Source: Pisolithus tinctorius
Lineage: Eukaryota > Basidiomycota > Agaricomycetes > Boletales > Pisolithaceae
Assembly: GCA_024663395.1 (NCBI GenBank)
Contig: JANFAH010000007.1
Location: 1,798,001-1,862,000, forward strand
Direction: 5' to 3'
DNA: 64,000 nucleotides
Below are positions 55,601-64,000 of this stretch, in pieces. The notes beneath the pieces were generated by a model, which saw only the letters and a program-made list of their open reading frames with translations, made no database searches and had not been told where the DNA came from. The position numbers and the translations under genes were made by a program. How positions within the stretch are numbered: position 1 is the stretch's first letter; each line of letters starts with the position of its first letter.

Positions 55601-58600
55601 CAGGTCAATGGCCAGTCGACATCGACTGTGCCGTTCGACGGAAACACGGCGCGATGAGCGCGAGTACTGAGTCCGATGGCTCAGAGGTTCATTTTGATTT
55701 CAAGACGCTTTACTTACATCTATGCTATTCTAGAGAAGGTAGCTATCTACGGCGAACGGCGACCATGGTACAAAGAAGAACAACGTCGTTGACGCTTGGC
55801 ACAGATCGAGGGCCACGCGAGGCTAGAACTACCGTTATATACAGACGAAGCGCGAGGAGCACGGGTACTGAGCTCGACGGCTCAGAGGTTCGTTTCGACT
55901 TCAAAACGCTTTACTTACATCTACATTATTCTAGGGAGAATGGCTATATACGACGAAGGCCGAATGATGCCCAGATGACCACGATACCAAGAATGACGAT
56001 GATGACAGCGTTTTACACAGATCAATGGCTGGGCAAGATTGAGTATGCCGTTCGATGGGAACAAAGCGCGACGAGCACGGGTACTGGGCTCAACGGCCCA
56101 AGGTTCTGTTTTGGTTCCATTATGCTTTACTTACAACTATCCTACTCTAGGGATAGCGGATGGTTGCGACGAAATGCAACCGACATCCTGGCGATCGCAA
56201 CTCAAGATTCTACAGCAAGCTACGAACGAGCGATGGTGGTGTCGACTCAGGCACGAGTGATGGCGGCAACGGCACTTGATGCTGACCGAAGGCGGCACGA
56301 AGAGAAAATAGTCATTCAAGGGAGGGAAGTCGGGTACTTACGACGAACAACAATCGCGGTACAAGAAACTATGACGAACTACGATCGAAGGTTGCGCAGA
56401 AGTACGACGAATACAGCGGCAGCGACGATAATGTTTGACACAGACCGAAGGCTATGCAAGGCGAGAACAGCCGCCCGAAGGAAACGATGCGCGATGAAGA
56501 TCACCGAGCTCGAACACTCGAAGTTCCATTTTGGTCCTATGATAGTTTACTTACACCTTCGTTATTCTAGGGAAGCCAGATGTCTACAACAGACAACTAT
56601 CGCGGTACGAGGAACGACGACAACGATTAGACTTAGCGCGGATCAACGGCCACGTGAGCATGGAAGTGCAGAGAGACAAATGCGATATCTACAGTTCAAA
56701 CTACGATGGCGAGCGTCGAAGATACAGCATCGGACGAGCATGGATAGGGAGCCCGACGGCTCAAGTCTTTATTTTTGTTTCCCAGGTTTTTACTTACGAG
56801 TACATTTTTCTAAAGTAGGTGGCGACATCAAAGAAGGAATGCGTCTGTATACCGCACGACAGTGGATTTCAGAGTCGCAACAAGACGCGCAACATGCGGA
56901 CAGTGTCGAAACCACACTGAGTGGGCTCCAAGGCCCAAGTCTTAGTTTTGTCTTTAAGCCGTTTTACTTACACCTACGCTGTTTTAGGGAGTGTGACTTT
57001 TTACAAGGTATCAACGAAGCTACAACAAACCACGAACAAAGTACGGCAAAACAACTGCGAAGACTACAGTTCGATCTATGGCAACGATCACTGAAGATAC
57101 AAGATTCGACAGACATGGATGCCGAGCGCGATGGCCCAAGTTTCGATTTTAGTGGCGCGGCTTTTTACTCACAGTTAGGTTACTTTAGGATAGACAACGA
57201 CTTCAAAGAAACAAGGTATCAACATACAGAGCGACAAGTACAGCGACTGCGAAATGCCACAAGAGCGGTGCGATGGCGAGGTTTGAAGTCGCGACAAGAA
57301 GCAAGACGTGCGAGAAGTGTCGAAGTCACATCGAGTGGGCCCGACGGCCTGAGTTTTAGTTTTTTCTTCGAAGCGTTTAACTTACAGCTACGTTGTTTCA
57401 GGAAATACAAGTGTTCACAGAGTATCGACGAGTCATCGAGGATGGATAATGAGCGTGACAGCTCTAGCTTCTACTTTCGTTTTGCAAATTTCTACTTACA
57501 GCTACATCGTATTAGAATAGACGAAGACGTCGAAGAAGGAACGCATCTATATACAGTACAACAGCGAATTTCAAAGTCACAGCAAGACGCGCGAGATGCG
57601 AGGAGCATCGAAGCCATGCCGAGTGGGCTTGAAGGCCCAAGTCTTAGCCTTCTCTTTAAGCCGTTTTACTTACAGCTACCGCGTTTTAGGGATCACGAAT
57701 TTTTACAGAGCACCATCGAATCCTTGAGTGTTGACGCGCTTACAGTACAAAGGTCCTGATCGGGACGACCTGCGACCGCCTCCCTTCAAGATGAAGATGC
57801 CTACATTACTGTCGACCGAAGCGAGTTAGTAGGTCGACACATTGTCGAACGGTTAGCAAATGGAGACTCCATCCCCGTGTTGGATATCGTGCAGAGACAT
57901 CACGAAGTCTCATTTTATTCGGGGGACACCACAGACGAATGGGACGTGTTGGATATATTGGAGAGATCGGGCATTACATATATTGTACAGAATGCCTTGC
58001 TACGGCGAGGTGCGGAAGACCCCTCTGTCTACTCATGGGGTTACGTCGAAGGCACCCAAGCCGTCGTCGAAACAGCCATCACAGCCGGTGTCCTGCCCTA
58101 TCTGGAGAAGCTGTTCGACGCGTATAATGATGCCCAGGAAATGTTCAAGTCCAGGGACAACCGGATCAGCGACAACAATAATTTGTTCGATTATACCTAC
58201 ATCAGGAAAAACCTGGTATCTAAGGAGAAGTACAAAAGACTACGAGATATGATGGGAGCTCTGAGGGGCGGTCGGTTGAATGAGGAGCATGCACCGCACA
58301 TTAGAGGCAATGCAGGCTCACGCACAGAGCCCAAGAACCTTTTTTCCTCTTTTATTCTTGTGAGGCTTTGCTTACGACTGCTTTATTCTAGAATACGCGA
58401 AGGGCTACGAAGTACAGGGTATTCGGTGGAATCCTTTGAGGCGAGAGGAGTGCCAAGAGCGACAGTATGGGAGGGGAAACTCAGGAAAGGGACATACAAA
58501 ATCCAGGTGACCTTTTCGGTTTTCGTTCGAGTATGTTCTACTGCGAGGTACAGAATCTTTGGTGCAAAGAAAAAGGCGATCGACGAGGATGGGCGGCTTC

Positions 58601-61600
58601 AGGCCATCCATCAGTACTTAGCATCAAAACGTCGTCCACCTGACTACGAGGTCGAAGGCCAGAGCTTAGGATCGAAAGAAGTCAGCGCATACACCCATCG
58701 GGGTCGAAGACCTATCTCCGAAGGAGGCTCAAGGATTTATGAACTAAAGGTGACAGGTTTTATTAGAGCTCGAACATATGCTATGTTGAGGTACTTGGTT
58801 TCTAGCGGTGAAAAAGTAGTGAATGAAGATGGGCGACTCGAAGTCGCTCAGCGACACTTAGTGCGAGAGCTTCGGCCACCTGACGGAGTACCAGACAAAG
58901 TACGAGAAATCAAGTGCGCGCATGCACAGGGAGTCGAGGCTGTGAAAATAGGAATGGGACAAGTGAACGAGGCGAAGGTCCCGGTGAGCGTATATATATA
59001 ATTTTTCTTTCGTTTGAGTTTTGCTTCGAGCGATGTCATTCAACCGAGTCGTGCTAACCTTCGGGTGATTCTACTCACCCCGACTTATAGTTTCGAGTTC
59101 CATTGTTTTTTCTTGGTGCTGGATCGTCTTAAGGACGAGCAGTAGTCGAGAGCACATATGCATATAAGGATAGTAAATACACGACTGATCGAGATTTGTT
59201 TTAGGTACATATATACGTCTTCGAGCTGCCTCGTAGAGGGCCAGCATCTGCTGTACCAGCCGCTGAGCTGCGTTACACTCTGTTACTGTTTCGCACAAAG
59301 ACTGTGCCTCGAAGAGCTGTCATTGACTTGCTCTGCACTCGATTTATTACTCACTTGTTCGCTTGCCTGGAGATTATCTCCATCGTCTTTTGGTTCGAGG
59401 TTTGGGCCTTGAGGGGAGTGTTCGAGAGGCAGGGTGTGTGTTCGAGAGGCCAGGTGGCGCTCTGTAGGCAGGAAGGGTTGTGTTCGAGGGCAAAAGGTTT
59501 TGAGGATGAAGAGGGTTGTTCAGCGAGATCAGGAGCGTGTTTTGGGAAGGAAGGGGGTCATGTTCGAGTAGTGAGGAGGTTAGGGGCGAAGAGTGGTGTT
59601 TGAAGGGCATGAGGATATGTGGTGAGGTCGAGGGAAGCAGATGCAAGGATGAGGATGTTCGTGTGAGGAGGAGAGCGACCAAGGACGGTCGAATTCTAAA
59701 CCACCCCTCGGATGTAGGGAACGAGTTCGAGTTCCCTAGGAGAATCTGTCTTGGTCAGGAGTTTAGGGGTGGAAGGACTTGTTTTATTTCTTGCCTTTGT
59801 TTTTGTGTTTGTACCCCTGGACTTGGTGACGAGCAGCTGCGTCGCTGACTAAGCACGTGTGCTGTGTTCGCGCGAGTTCAGTTTACCATAACAACCAATC
59901 CGTGACAGAGGCCCTCAGTAGTAGGGTGATTTAGTCTTGCATTTCGGCGAGTTTTCGAAGTTAGAATAATTACTTTGGGGAGTACCCAAAGTGCCAGGAG
60001 GACTGGCAAGAGTATTAGACAGACAGAGCTAAGTATCCTTTTTCTAGTTCGCATTTTTTTACCTTTTTACTACACTTCTTTCTCCAGAGAGAACCTCCCT
60101 TTTGGGTCGAGCACAATATACTCGCCCATTACTGACTATTACCATTATAGGTATATCTATTTTACCTATTCCTACAGCGCTCAGAGCAAGGAAGAAAGCA
60201 ACGCCTCCCCATTTAGCTAAGTCATCTCTTGAGAAGCTCCCCACTGAAGTTCCTCTTCCAGATTCCCCAGAACTGGAGGAGCCGAAACAGATCCAAGAAC
60301 CCACCTTCACAGAATACAGAACACCGGCGCCGGTCATCGGATCAAACTCAGAAACATCGTTCAGTTCGACAGAAGAAGCAGCGAAGCTCCTACAAGAACC
60401 ACCTTCACCGCTCACGGAATTACCTCTCACAGTATTCATAGAGGAGTCCGAAGACATTCCATTTTCCATTCCTACATTTACAGGAGCAAAAGTTGATACT
60501 ACCGGCTTAGAGGACATGTACGAAGCGATCTGGGACGACAGGCGACCGACGAGCTCATCGAGGTTCACGATGCCTAAGAAAGAAAAGGAAGAAGAATTAC
60601 CGCCGTTCACGACCTACTGGGACAAAGGAAAGGAAAGGGCAACAGAGCAGCCGCCTGACAGAATCTACGTCAACGAACCAAAAGCTGCGGTCCACCGAGG
60701 ACGGACCAGAGAAAGGTCGAGAAGCAGAGGAAGGTCGCCCTCGAGGACGAGGACAAGGGCGAGGTCGAGACATAGGTCGGGACGTAGGGAGAGGTCGTCC
60801 TCGAGGTTGAGGTTGAGGCACAAATACAAGTACAGATTGACTTCCAGGTCGAGTTATAGAATGAGGCACAGGTCAAAGTCCCATCGCCACGGACATAGAA
60901 GGTCGGACAAGTCGAGGAGTAGACGCCATAGGAGGTCCTACTCCACAGACAGTTCATTGAGCAACTCGAGCAAGGAAGAAGAAAGAAGGAGGTATCACAG
61001 GCGCAAGGAGAAAAGACGCGAGAAGGAACATTGCTCGAGATATAGATCTCCGTCTACGGAAGCACAGGAGCCGAGGAGGAGAATGGCCCAGCCAGAAGAA
61101 CTGTCTGAAGGGCAACGTATCCTTAGGCTTCTCGGACAAGGTGCCCTGGCATCTGACAAACCCAAGCCGCTCAAGAAAATGCCCTCTAGGTCTTCGGACA
61201 AAGCACCCAAGTTTTCAGGGAAAACAGCTGATCTGGTTCGTTACCTGGAAGAAATTCATCACCTGTGTAAGAAGGCAGGGTGTACAGACGAGTATGAGTG
61301 GCCGAAGTGGGCCATATGGTACCTGGACAACGATACGGCGAACTTGTGGATGCAACTTTTAGAAGAGACGACAGGTAGATGGGACGAGTTCGTGGAAGTG
61401 CTGGCGAATGTGTACCCAGGCGCAGGAGAACGAGAGAAGAGATACATTAAAGCGGACCTGGTCGATCTCATTCGAGCACAGTCCAGGAAGGTTATAGCGA
61501 CGGAAGAGGACCTCGGAGAGTATCTTCGACAGTATGAGACCATAGCGGGCTATCTTAACAGACGCTACAAGCTCACTCAGGAGGACTACGATGGTTACTT

Positions 61601-63380
61601 CTGGGAGGGCTTGGATCCGGAACTTCAGAAAGATATGCTCGAAAACCTGAAGTTTAGAAATGGCTTATGCGATTCAGACGACCCCTGGCCTATGAACAAG
61701 GTCCTACGAGAAATAAAAGAGTTGCTGAGGCACGGGTACCATATGACGAGAAGTCATGCTGCGAGGAGGGGTGTCATTCAGTTATCGCCTGGAGAGGAAG
61801 CCGGGAGGATAGCACGTGATTTGGTCCAGAGGCAGCCTCAGGTTTGGGCGGAAGCACAGGCCCAGAGAAGGGCAGCGCCTGTACTGGCCAGAAACGTTGT
61901 CGAAGGAGCATGTGAACTGCCTCGAGAAATAATTTGCTTTTTCTGTTTCCTTCAAGGACACCGCACAAGGACTTGTTGCATGTTGGAAAGATATCGCACA
62001 GCTGGCAGGTGTGTCGTCGAAGACAATAGGGTAAAGTTCAACGACGGCACGTGCGTTCCTCAAACAGACGAGCCGATGTACCAGTTGATAGATGAATGGA
62101 TGGCAAGGGACAGGAGGAGGAGAGAGGAGCAGCAAGCACCCATTGTTCGCATCGAGCACGAAGAGGATCCTCCGACAAACACGAATATGTTTGTAGCAGC
62201 GCACAACACCTTCCAATATGTCGAGAGAGCTAGGATCGAAGAGTATGTTTCAGAAGGAGAGGATACGGCCGAGGAGGTCATCTCGGAGACGGAGTATGAA
62301 GCGCGACGGGCAGGAACAGAACAGGCACTCGCAGCAGCTCGAAGGGAAGAGAATAAGCAGCAGCGAAAGACCCCGAAGTTCGATGGGGTAGCGGTACCTG
62401 GGCAAGAGAGACGAACAGCAACCTTGACAGCAGAACAACCAGGACCTAGTCAGTCCAGCTCGACAGATGCTCCCGAAGCAAGCCCGAAGGACAAGGGAAA
62501 GCAACCAGACAGAAGTGCCAGTGGGTTGCAAGGACCTACCTCTGTGCCAAAGACCCAGCCGCGTGTCACGGAAGATCAAGATGCGGGAAAGAGAGGTTAT
62601 AGGTATACAAGTCTGTTCGAAGACCCTACAGCAGCGATGAGGGTTTTGAACCAGTACTTGGACCAGTCTGTTACAATTCCAGGAAGGGATCTACTAGCTA
62701 TAAGTCCAGATGTTTGGAGAGAGTTCAAGGACAGAGCAATGACGAAGAGAGTAGCGCTCAGTGCAACCTTATCAGGTGCATCGGATATGTTAGAAGGGTT
62801 GCCGCAGTCGATTGACGTGAGGGCATTTGAGTGCGGTATAGGAGAAGAGAGGTACGCGCAGACGGATTCAATGCCACTTACGATGGTAGAGGTCGAGCTG
62901 GCTGGGAAGGTCATGCTCGAAGGGATTCTCGACAGTGGTTCGCAAATAGTGGCTTTGCGACAGGAAATCGCTGAAGTTCTGCATCTCCCCATCGAGAGAG
63001 ATAGCCGAATCATTATGGAAGCCACGAACAAGTTGAAGGACAAAACGCTGGGCCTGGTGCGAGATGCTTCACTCAGGATCGGTCCAGCGGAAGTGCAAGT
63101 GCCGATTCAAGTCATCAAGTCGGCTCCCTTCAATATCCTTCTGGGCAGGCCGTTCCTATGCGCGATTCGGGCTAGGACACAAGACTTTAGGAATGGACAA
63201 CAGACACTCGAGTTTACAGACCCAGAGACAGACAGGAGGATCCAGATCTCACCGCGACCGAGAAGGTCCCTCGCCCAGTTCCCTCAGTTTAGGGACATGG
63301 TGTTGCAGAGGGAGTATATATGGAGGATAGGGCGCAAACCCCATAGGATGCAATGTCAACCGCAGGATGAGGGTTTTTAG
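52665..63380 (+). CDS. gag: Gypsy-D gag-protease (split by element C)
   Basis: The frame begins in 52665-52778 and resumes at 60177 with the same reading phase once C and one GCGC are removed; no certain ATG is visible near the start. From 60177: acidic Pro/Glu-rich part (about 140 codons), a striking Arg/Ser-rich domain (about 60700-60960), gag core (KFSGKTADLVRYLEEI, YPGAG, about 61210-61740), a CCHC knuckle (CFFCFLQGHRTRTC, 61936-61977), a Glu-rich linker, and a retropepsin (ILDSGSQIVAL at about 62929; FNILLGRPF at about 63130). It ends at TAG 63378. The insertion separates the leader from the rest, so this copy cannot make the normal protein. Confidence 0.85.
52779..53243 (+). repeat. 5' LTR C
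   Basis: 465 bp, TGTAGGGAACGAGTTC..CCTAGG hairpin at the start, TTACCTATTCCTACA at the end. It contains CTAAGTAT..TTTCTAG and CTGACTATT..TTTCTAG, which look like intron branch and acceptor signals. Confidence 0.95.
53356..57759 (+). CDS. gag: Element C gag with long repetitive Arg/Thr-rich extension (1467 aa)
   Basis: Residues about 62-255 are a gag core (APWFSGCASDLFRYFEEV, YPGSR, DDPWPMEQV) that aligns with D gag 61180-61740. The start is uncertain: ATGs at 53356 and 53422 both precede the core. Residues about 700-1450 carry eleven repeats of an F-x(3-5)-YLxLxYSRE-like block, 38-140 codons apart, always in frame. At the DNA level each block reads TTTACTTACATCTAC..TTCTAGG, i.e. fungal branch point plus 3' splice site, and most are preceded about 30 nt upstream by GTTYNT. 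An alternative frame (55203-55445, ending DEERGFWAR-like) is also plausible as an exon. The region is therefore either one long protein or several small exons with 47-48-nt introns. Ends at TGA 57757. Confidence 0.6.
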   Translation: MILATIYSQEFRKFSELFFEQQMSSKCRSRRSLKPRSKSEGKLIVEFLRRSRENVPKDLEGMPLRHSRDAPWFSGCASDLFRYFEEVRSLCERENCFDDQEWAKWVCWYASSEVSDSWYQFVEDRLSWPEFMVAIARLYPGSRKMDQQYSRNDLYSLVDSRARREIRTEEELMNYRLYFLDLATFLQVSKQLEADELEDLYVQGFDKEFWREIIRKMRRDDRRRHSDDPWPMEQVTYTATRLLHTGFRSERARTSTGDYYEPRSDPESSSDRQHLSMKCFLPTATHDSLTSSIQGSTELSGYIECKKVPKLVSTSRAQPPSSSKKTKSEDRSPARLVEAATATCFETGEFSLSTNRILTTELQEAVELEQVEPALVEEPLTTKVPFEFEANYNTQKGFSFCSYRVSLMATGVSLQESYLRGRGNERSGLGVPAVSRNTHQLTNDLFRSKILLEFEAERLEEHPKPTGVGVEGLETLTGSPETDRLAYKEVVDSYRAPRHMNHIESKVIARRIQIEEPSRLVIRRKPPEEILRIEMLKHAARIDALALEIFRSHTVSAINVLFEDSSSKSTRALGVRTCTESPAMLTKRSHVTALHVMAARTQATLHTDDSTVTGRLCKIAAIVGYEEWGERRTVWKLPRLRATATVARATTTTRARARTTTALDSEQQPCEAGTAILWRRGARSAGSGLDRAKVCYDFSTFYLHLFYSRENGHTRRSTTEVPVIAVRGSTMDYERAIATATRTTTRPSAGQWPVDIDCAVRRKHGAMSASTESDGSEVHFDFKTLYLHLCYSREGSYLRRTATMVQRRTTSLTLGTDRGPREARTTVIYRRSARSTGTELDGSEVRFDFKTLYLHLHYSRENGYIRRRPNDAQMTTIPRMTMMTAFYTDQWLGKIEYAVRWEQSATSTGTGLNGPRFCFGSIMLYLQLSYSRDSGWLRRNATDILAIATQDSTASYERAMVVSTQARVMAATALDADRRRHEEKIVIQGREVGYLRRTTIAVQETMTNYDRRLRRSTTNTAAATIMFDTDRRLCKARTAARRKRCAMKITELEHSKFHFGPMIVYLHLRYSREARCLQQTTIAVRGTTTTIRLSADQRPREHGSAERQMRYLQFKLRWRASKIQHRTSMDREPDGSSLYFCFPGFYLRVHFSKVGGDIKEGMRLYTARQWISESQQDAQHADSVETTLSGLQGPSLSFVFKPFYLHLRCFRECDFLQGINEATTNHEQSTAKQLRRLQFDLWQRSLKIQDSTDMDAERDGPSFDFSGAAFYSQLGYFRIDNDFKETRYQHTERQVQRLRNATRAVRWRGLKSRQEARRARSVEVTSSGPDGLSFSFFFEAFNLQLRCFRKYKCSQSIDESSRMDNERDSSSFYFRFANFYLQLHRIRIDEDVEEGTHLYTVQQRISKSQQDARDARSIEAMPSGLEGPSLSLLFKPFYLQLPRFRDHEFLQSTIESLSVDALTVQRS
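57760..59001 (+). pseudogene. ERG26-like sterol dehydrogenase fragment and unknown C-terminal frame
   Basis: In the same frame as the gag ORF, one TGA away, and open to 59001. About 57826-58215 reads GRHIVERL..VLDIVQRHHEVSFYSGD..VEGTQAVVETAITAG..DAYNDAQ..DNNNLFDYTYI. This follows fungal C-3 sterol dehydrogenase (3-beta-HSD/epimerase family) in order. The Gly-rich NAD motif is missing, about 24 residues with the catalytic Ser are absent after ITAG, the YxxxK site reads YNDAQ, and about 45 residues before DNNN are gone. It cannot be an active enzyme. Downstream (58216-59001) two similar segments (EDGRLQAIHQYLASKRRPPD, NEDGRLEVAQRHLVRELRPPD) each follow a GTGAC-type donor-like site; function unknown. 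Confidence 0.65.
59002..59712 (+). other. 3' untranslated part of element C
   Basis: No domain recognised. It begins with GTGAGCGTATATATA at 58984, a strong intron donor, so a further exon may lie here. The plus-strand frame 59304-59603 is Arg/Gly-rich without similarity. A clear polypurine tract next to the 3' LTR is not visible. Confidence 0.4.
59713..60176 (+). repeat. 3' LTR C
   Basis: 464 bp, partner of 52779-53243. Differences include several transitions at CpG and a few other changes. Followed by GCGC and the resumed Gypsy-D gag. Confidence 0.95.
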
Positions 63381-63805
63381 ACTTCGTCCAGGACTCGAAT
63401 AGCCAGCGAGGAGACGTTTCGATGGGATCGGCCACCCCTGTAAGGTTGGGGTATCTTGCTCAGCCTATAGCAGTATATAAGAACGAATCAAGTACATATG
63501 TCTCGGACTTCGACTCGCAGTTTCAAGATATAACCGAAAACCGAAAACAAGAATCGACATTAGACATAGAGGCAATCAGCCATAGAGTTTCTTTTAGATC
63601 GAGCATGAATAATGCACTGACTTTTCCCGCAGGTATAAAAATCGAATCGCAAGATGCTTATCGCAAGGACGCAGGACAGTATTGAAGAGATGAACCCTTT
63701 CGTGAGGGACATGAAGAAGGAGGAATGGATAGAAGCATCGAGGAAGAAGGTTGAAGTGAAGAAACAGAGATTGAGCGCCCAGGGGCGAAACCGAAAGGTT
63801 ACAAG
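63381..63805 (+). other. Gypsy-D gag/pol junction region
   Basis: Between the protease stop and the pol frame. 63422-63685 is open (87 codons) without a recognised domain, followed by short frames rich in Lys/Glu. It may be the N-terminal part of pol reached by a frame change. Confidence 0.4.
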
Positions 63806-64000
63806 ATGATATTCGCGATGACAGAGGAGGACTTCGAGTCCTCGGGTTTACGTTTCGAATCTTATTTGGTGGAGAGTCTGACCACCAAGCCACAGGACGA
63901 GGAGGAATGGATAAAGCAAGTGATGAAGTACAAACCCGTGGTGAAGAAGGTTCGGCCGGTAGCAACAGAGACGCCAGCAGAGTTTAGAGTCGAGAGGAGG
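63806..64000 (+). CDS. pol: Gypsy-D pol N-terminus (cut by window end)
   Basis: Open from ATG 63806 to the last base. It contains KYKPVVKKVRPVATETPAEF, which matches the pol start of Gypsy-I (KYKPVARKVRPVPTLMPAEF at about 3680-3610, minus). RT should follow outside the window. Confidence 0.75.
   Translation, partial: MIFAMTEEDFESSGLRFESYLVESLTTKPQDEEEWIKQVMKYKPVVKKVRPVATETPAEFRVERR

Larger units (their letters stand above)
52779..60176 (+). mobile_element. Element C: non-autonomous LTR retrotransposon
   Basis: LTRs of 465 and 464 bp (a few percent different) bound 6.5 kb of internal DNA. The flanks are GCGC on both sides (52775-52778, 60177-60180). After the 5' LTR comes TCTGGAGCCCACCGCGAGG, shared with D. 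The interior encodes a D-like gag core, then about 3 kb of Arg/Thr-rich repetitive frame, then a fragment resembling a sterol dehydrogenase. No protease, RT or integrase is present. It would need proteins of a D-type element to move. A further LTR of this family lies at 1-398. Confidence 0.9.
52218..64000 (+). mobile_element. Gypsy-D, CpG-rich and largely intact (runs off the window)
   Basis: 5' LTR 52218-52664, gag-protease 52665-52778 plus 60177-63380, pol beginning at about 63806. Its gag is interrupted by element C with a GCGC duplication; otherwise no stop is seen. High CpG content and intact frames make it the youngest autonomous family here. The 3' half and 3' LTR lie beyond 64000. Confidence 0.85.

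Overview
The window looks like a transposon-packed heterochromatic region of a basidiomycete (probably Agaricomycete) genome. Evidence for this: chromodomain Ty3/Gypsy and Ty1/Copia elements of fungal type, a PIF/Harbinger transposon with a Myb/SANT partner gene, short fungal introns of about 50 nt, a Zn2Cys6 cluster, and fragments resembling a fungal sterol dehydrogenase. The species cannot be named. No tRNA, rRNA or CRISPR was seen. Only one gene (12424-13359, minus) looks like an ordinary host gene.

Layout. 1-8194: nested LTR elements on the minus strand (Gypsy-I, invaded by Gypsy-B, invaded by LTR E, invaded by LTR C, plus a Gypsy-B pol scrap). 8195-11508: left half of a Copia element, with a solo LTR inside gag. 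11509-14620: an LTR (G) and a CpG-retaining stretch with the host-like gene. 14625-20390: Gypsy-A (minus), nearly whole but broken by stops. 20391-26192: a mosaic of LTR I, Gypsy-L, LTR E and an unidentified insertion. 26331-29923: an antisense Zn2Cys6 gene interrupted by another Gypsy-B. 29924-31727 and 51686-52217: right half of the same Copia, inverted. 31728-51685: a Harbinger transposon (TSD TTA) inserted in that Copia. 33073-49645: a complete Gypsy-B (525-bp LTRs, TSD ACATG) inserted in the Harbinger Myb gene. 35509-43289: a 7.8-kb, apparently perfect palindrome inserted in Gypsy-B protease/pol, with solo LTRs at 45458 and 47676. 52218-64000: a younger CpG-rich Gypsy (D), whose gag is split by a non-autonomous LTR element (C, 52779-60176).

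How the parts relate. The insertions were ordered by matching target-site duplications and by reading frames that resume across each insertion. This gives at least four nesting levels. The two halves of one Copia, identified by GAGGG flanks at both outer ends and ACGA at the split, now face opposite ways 18-40 kb apart, so at least one large inversion occurred.

Most unusual items: (1) the giant palindromic mobile element, with 3832-bp arms, a 117-bp loop, subterminal repeat arrays and a dense array of TCACRTGA sites; (2) a Zn2Cys6 gene carried antisense, intron included, between pol and the 3' LTR of Gypsy-B, in two copies; (3) a retroelement (C) with gag but no pol, carrying a fragment that resembles ERG26-type sterol dehydrogenase and about a dozen splice-acceptor-like modules; (4) a covarying hairpin at the start of all TGTA-class LTRs.
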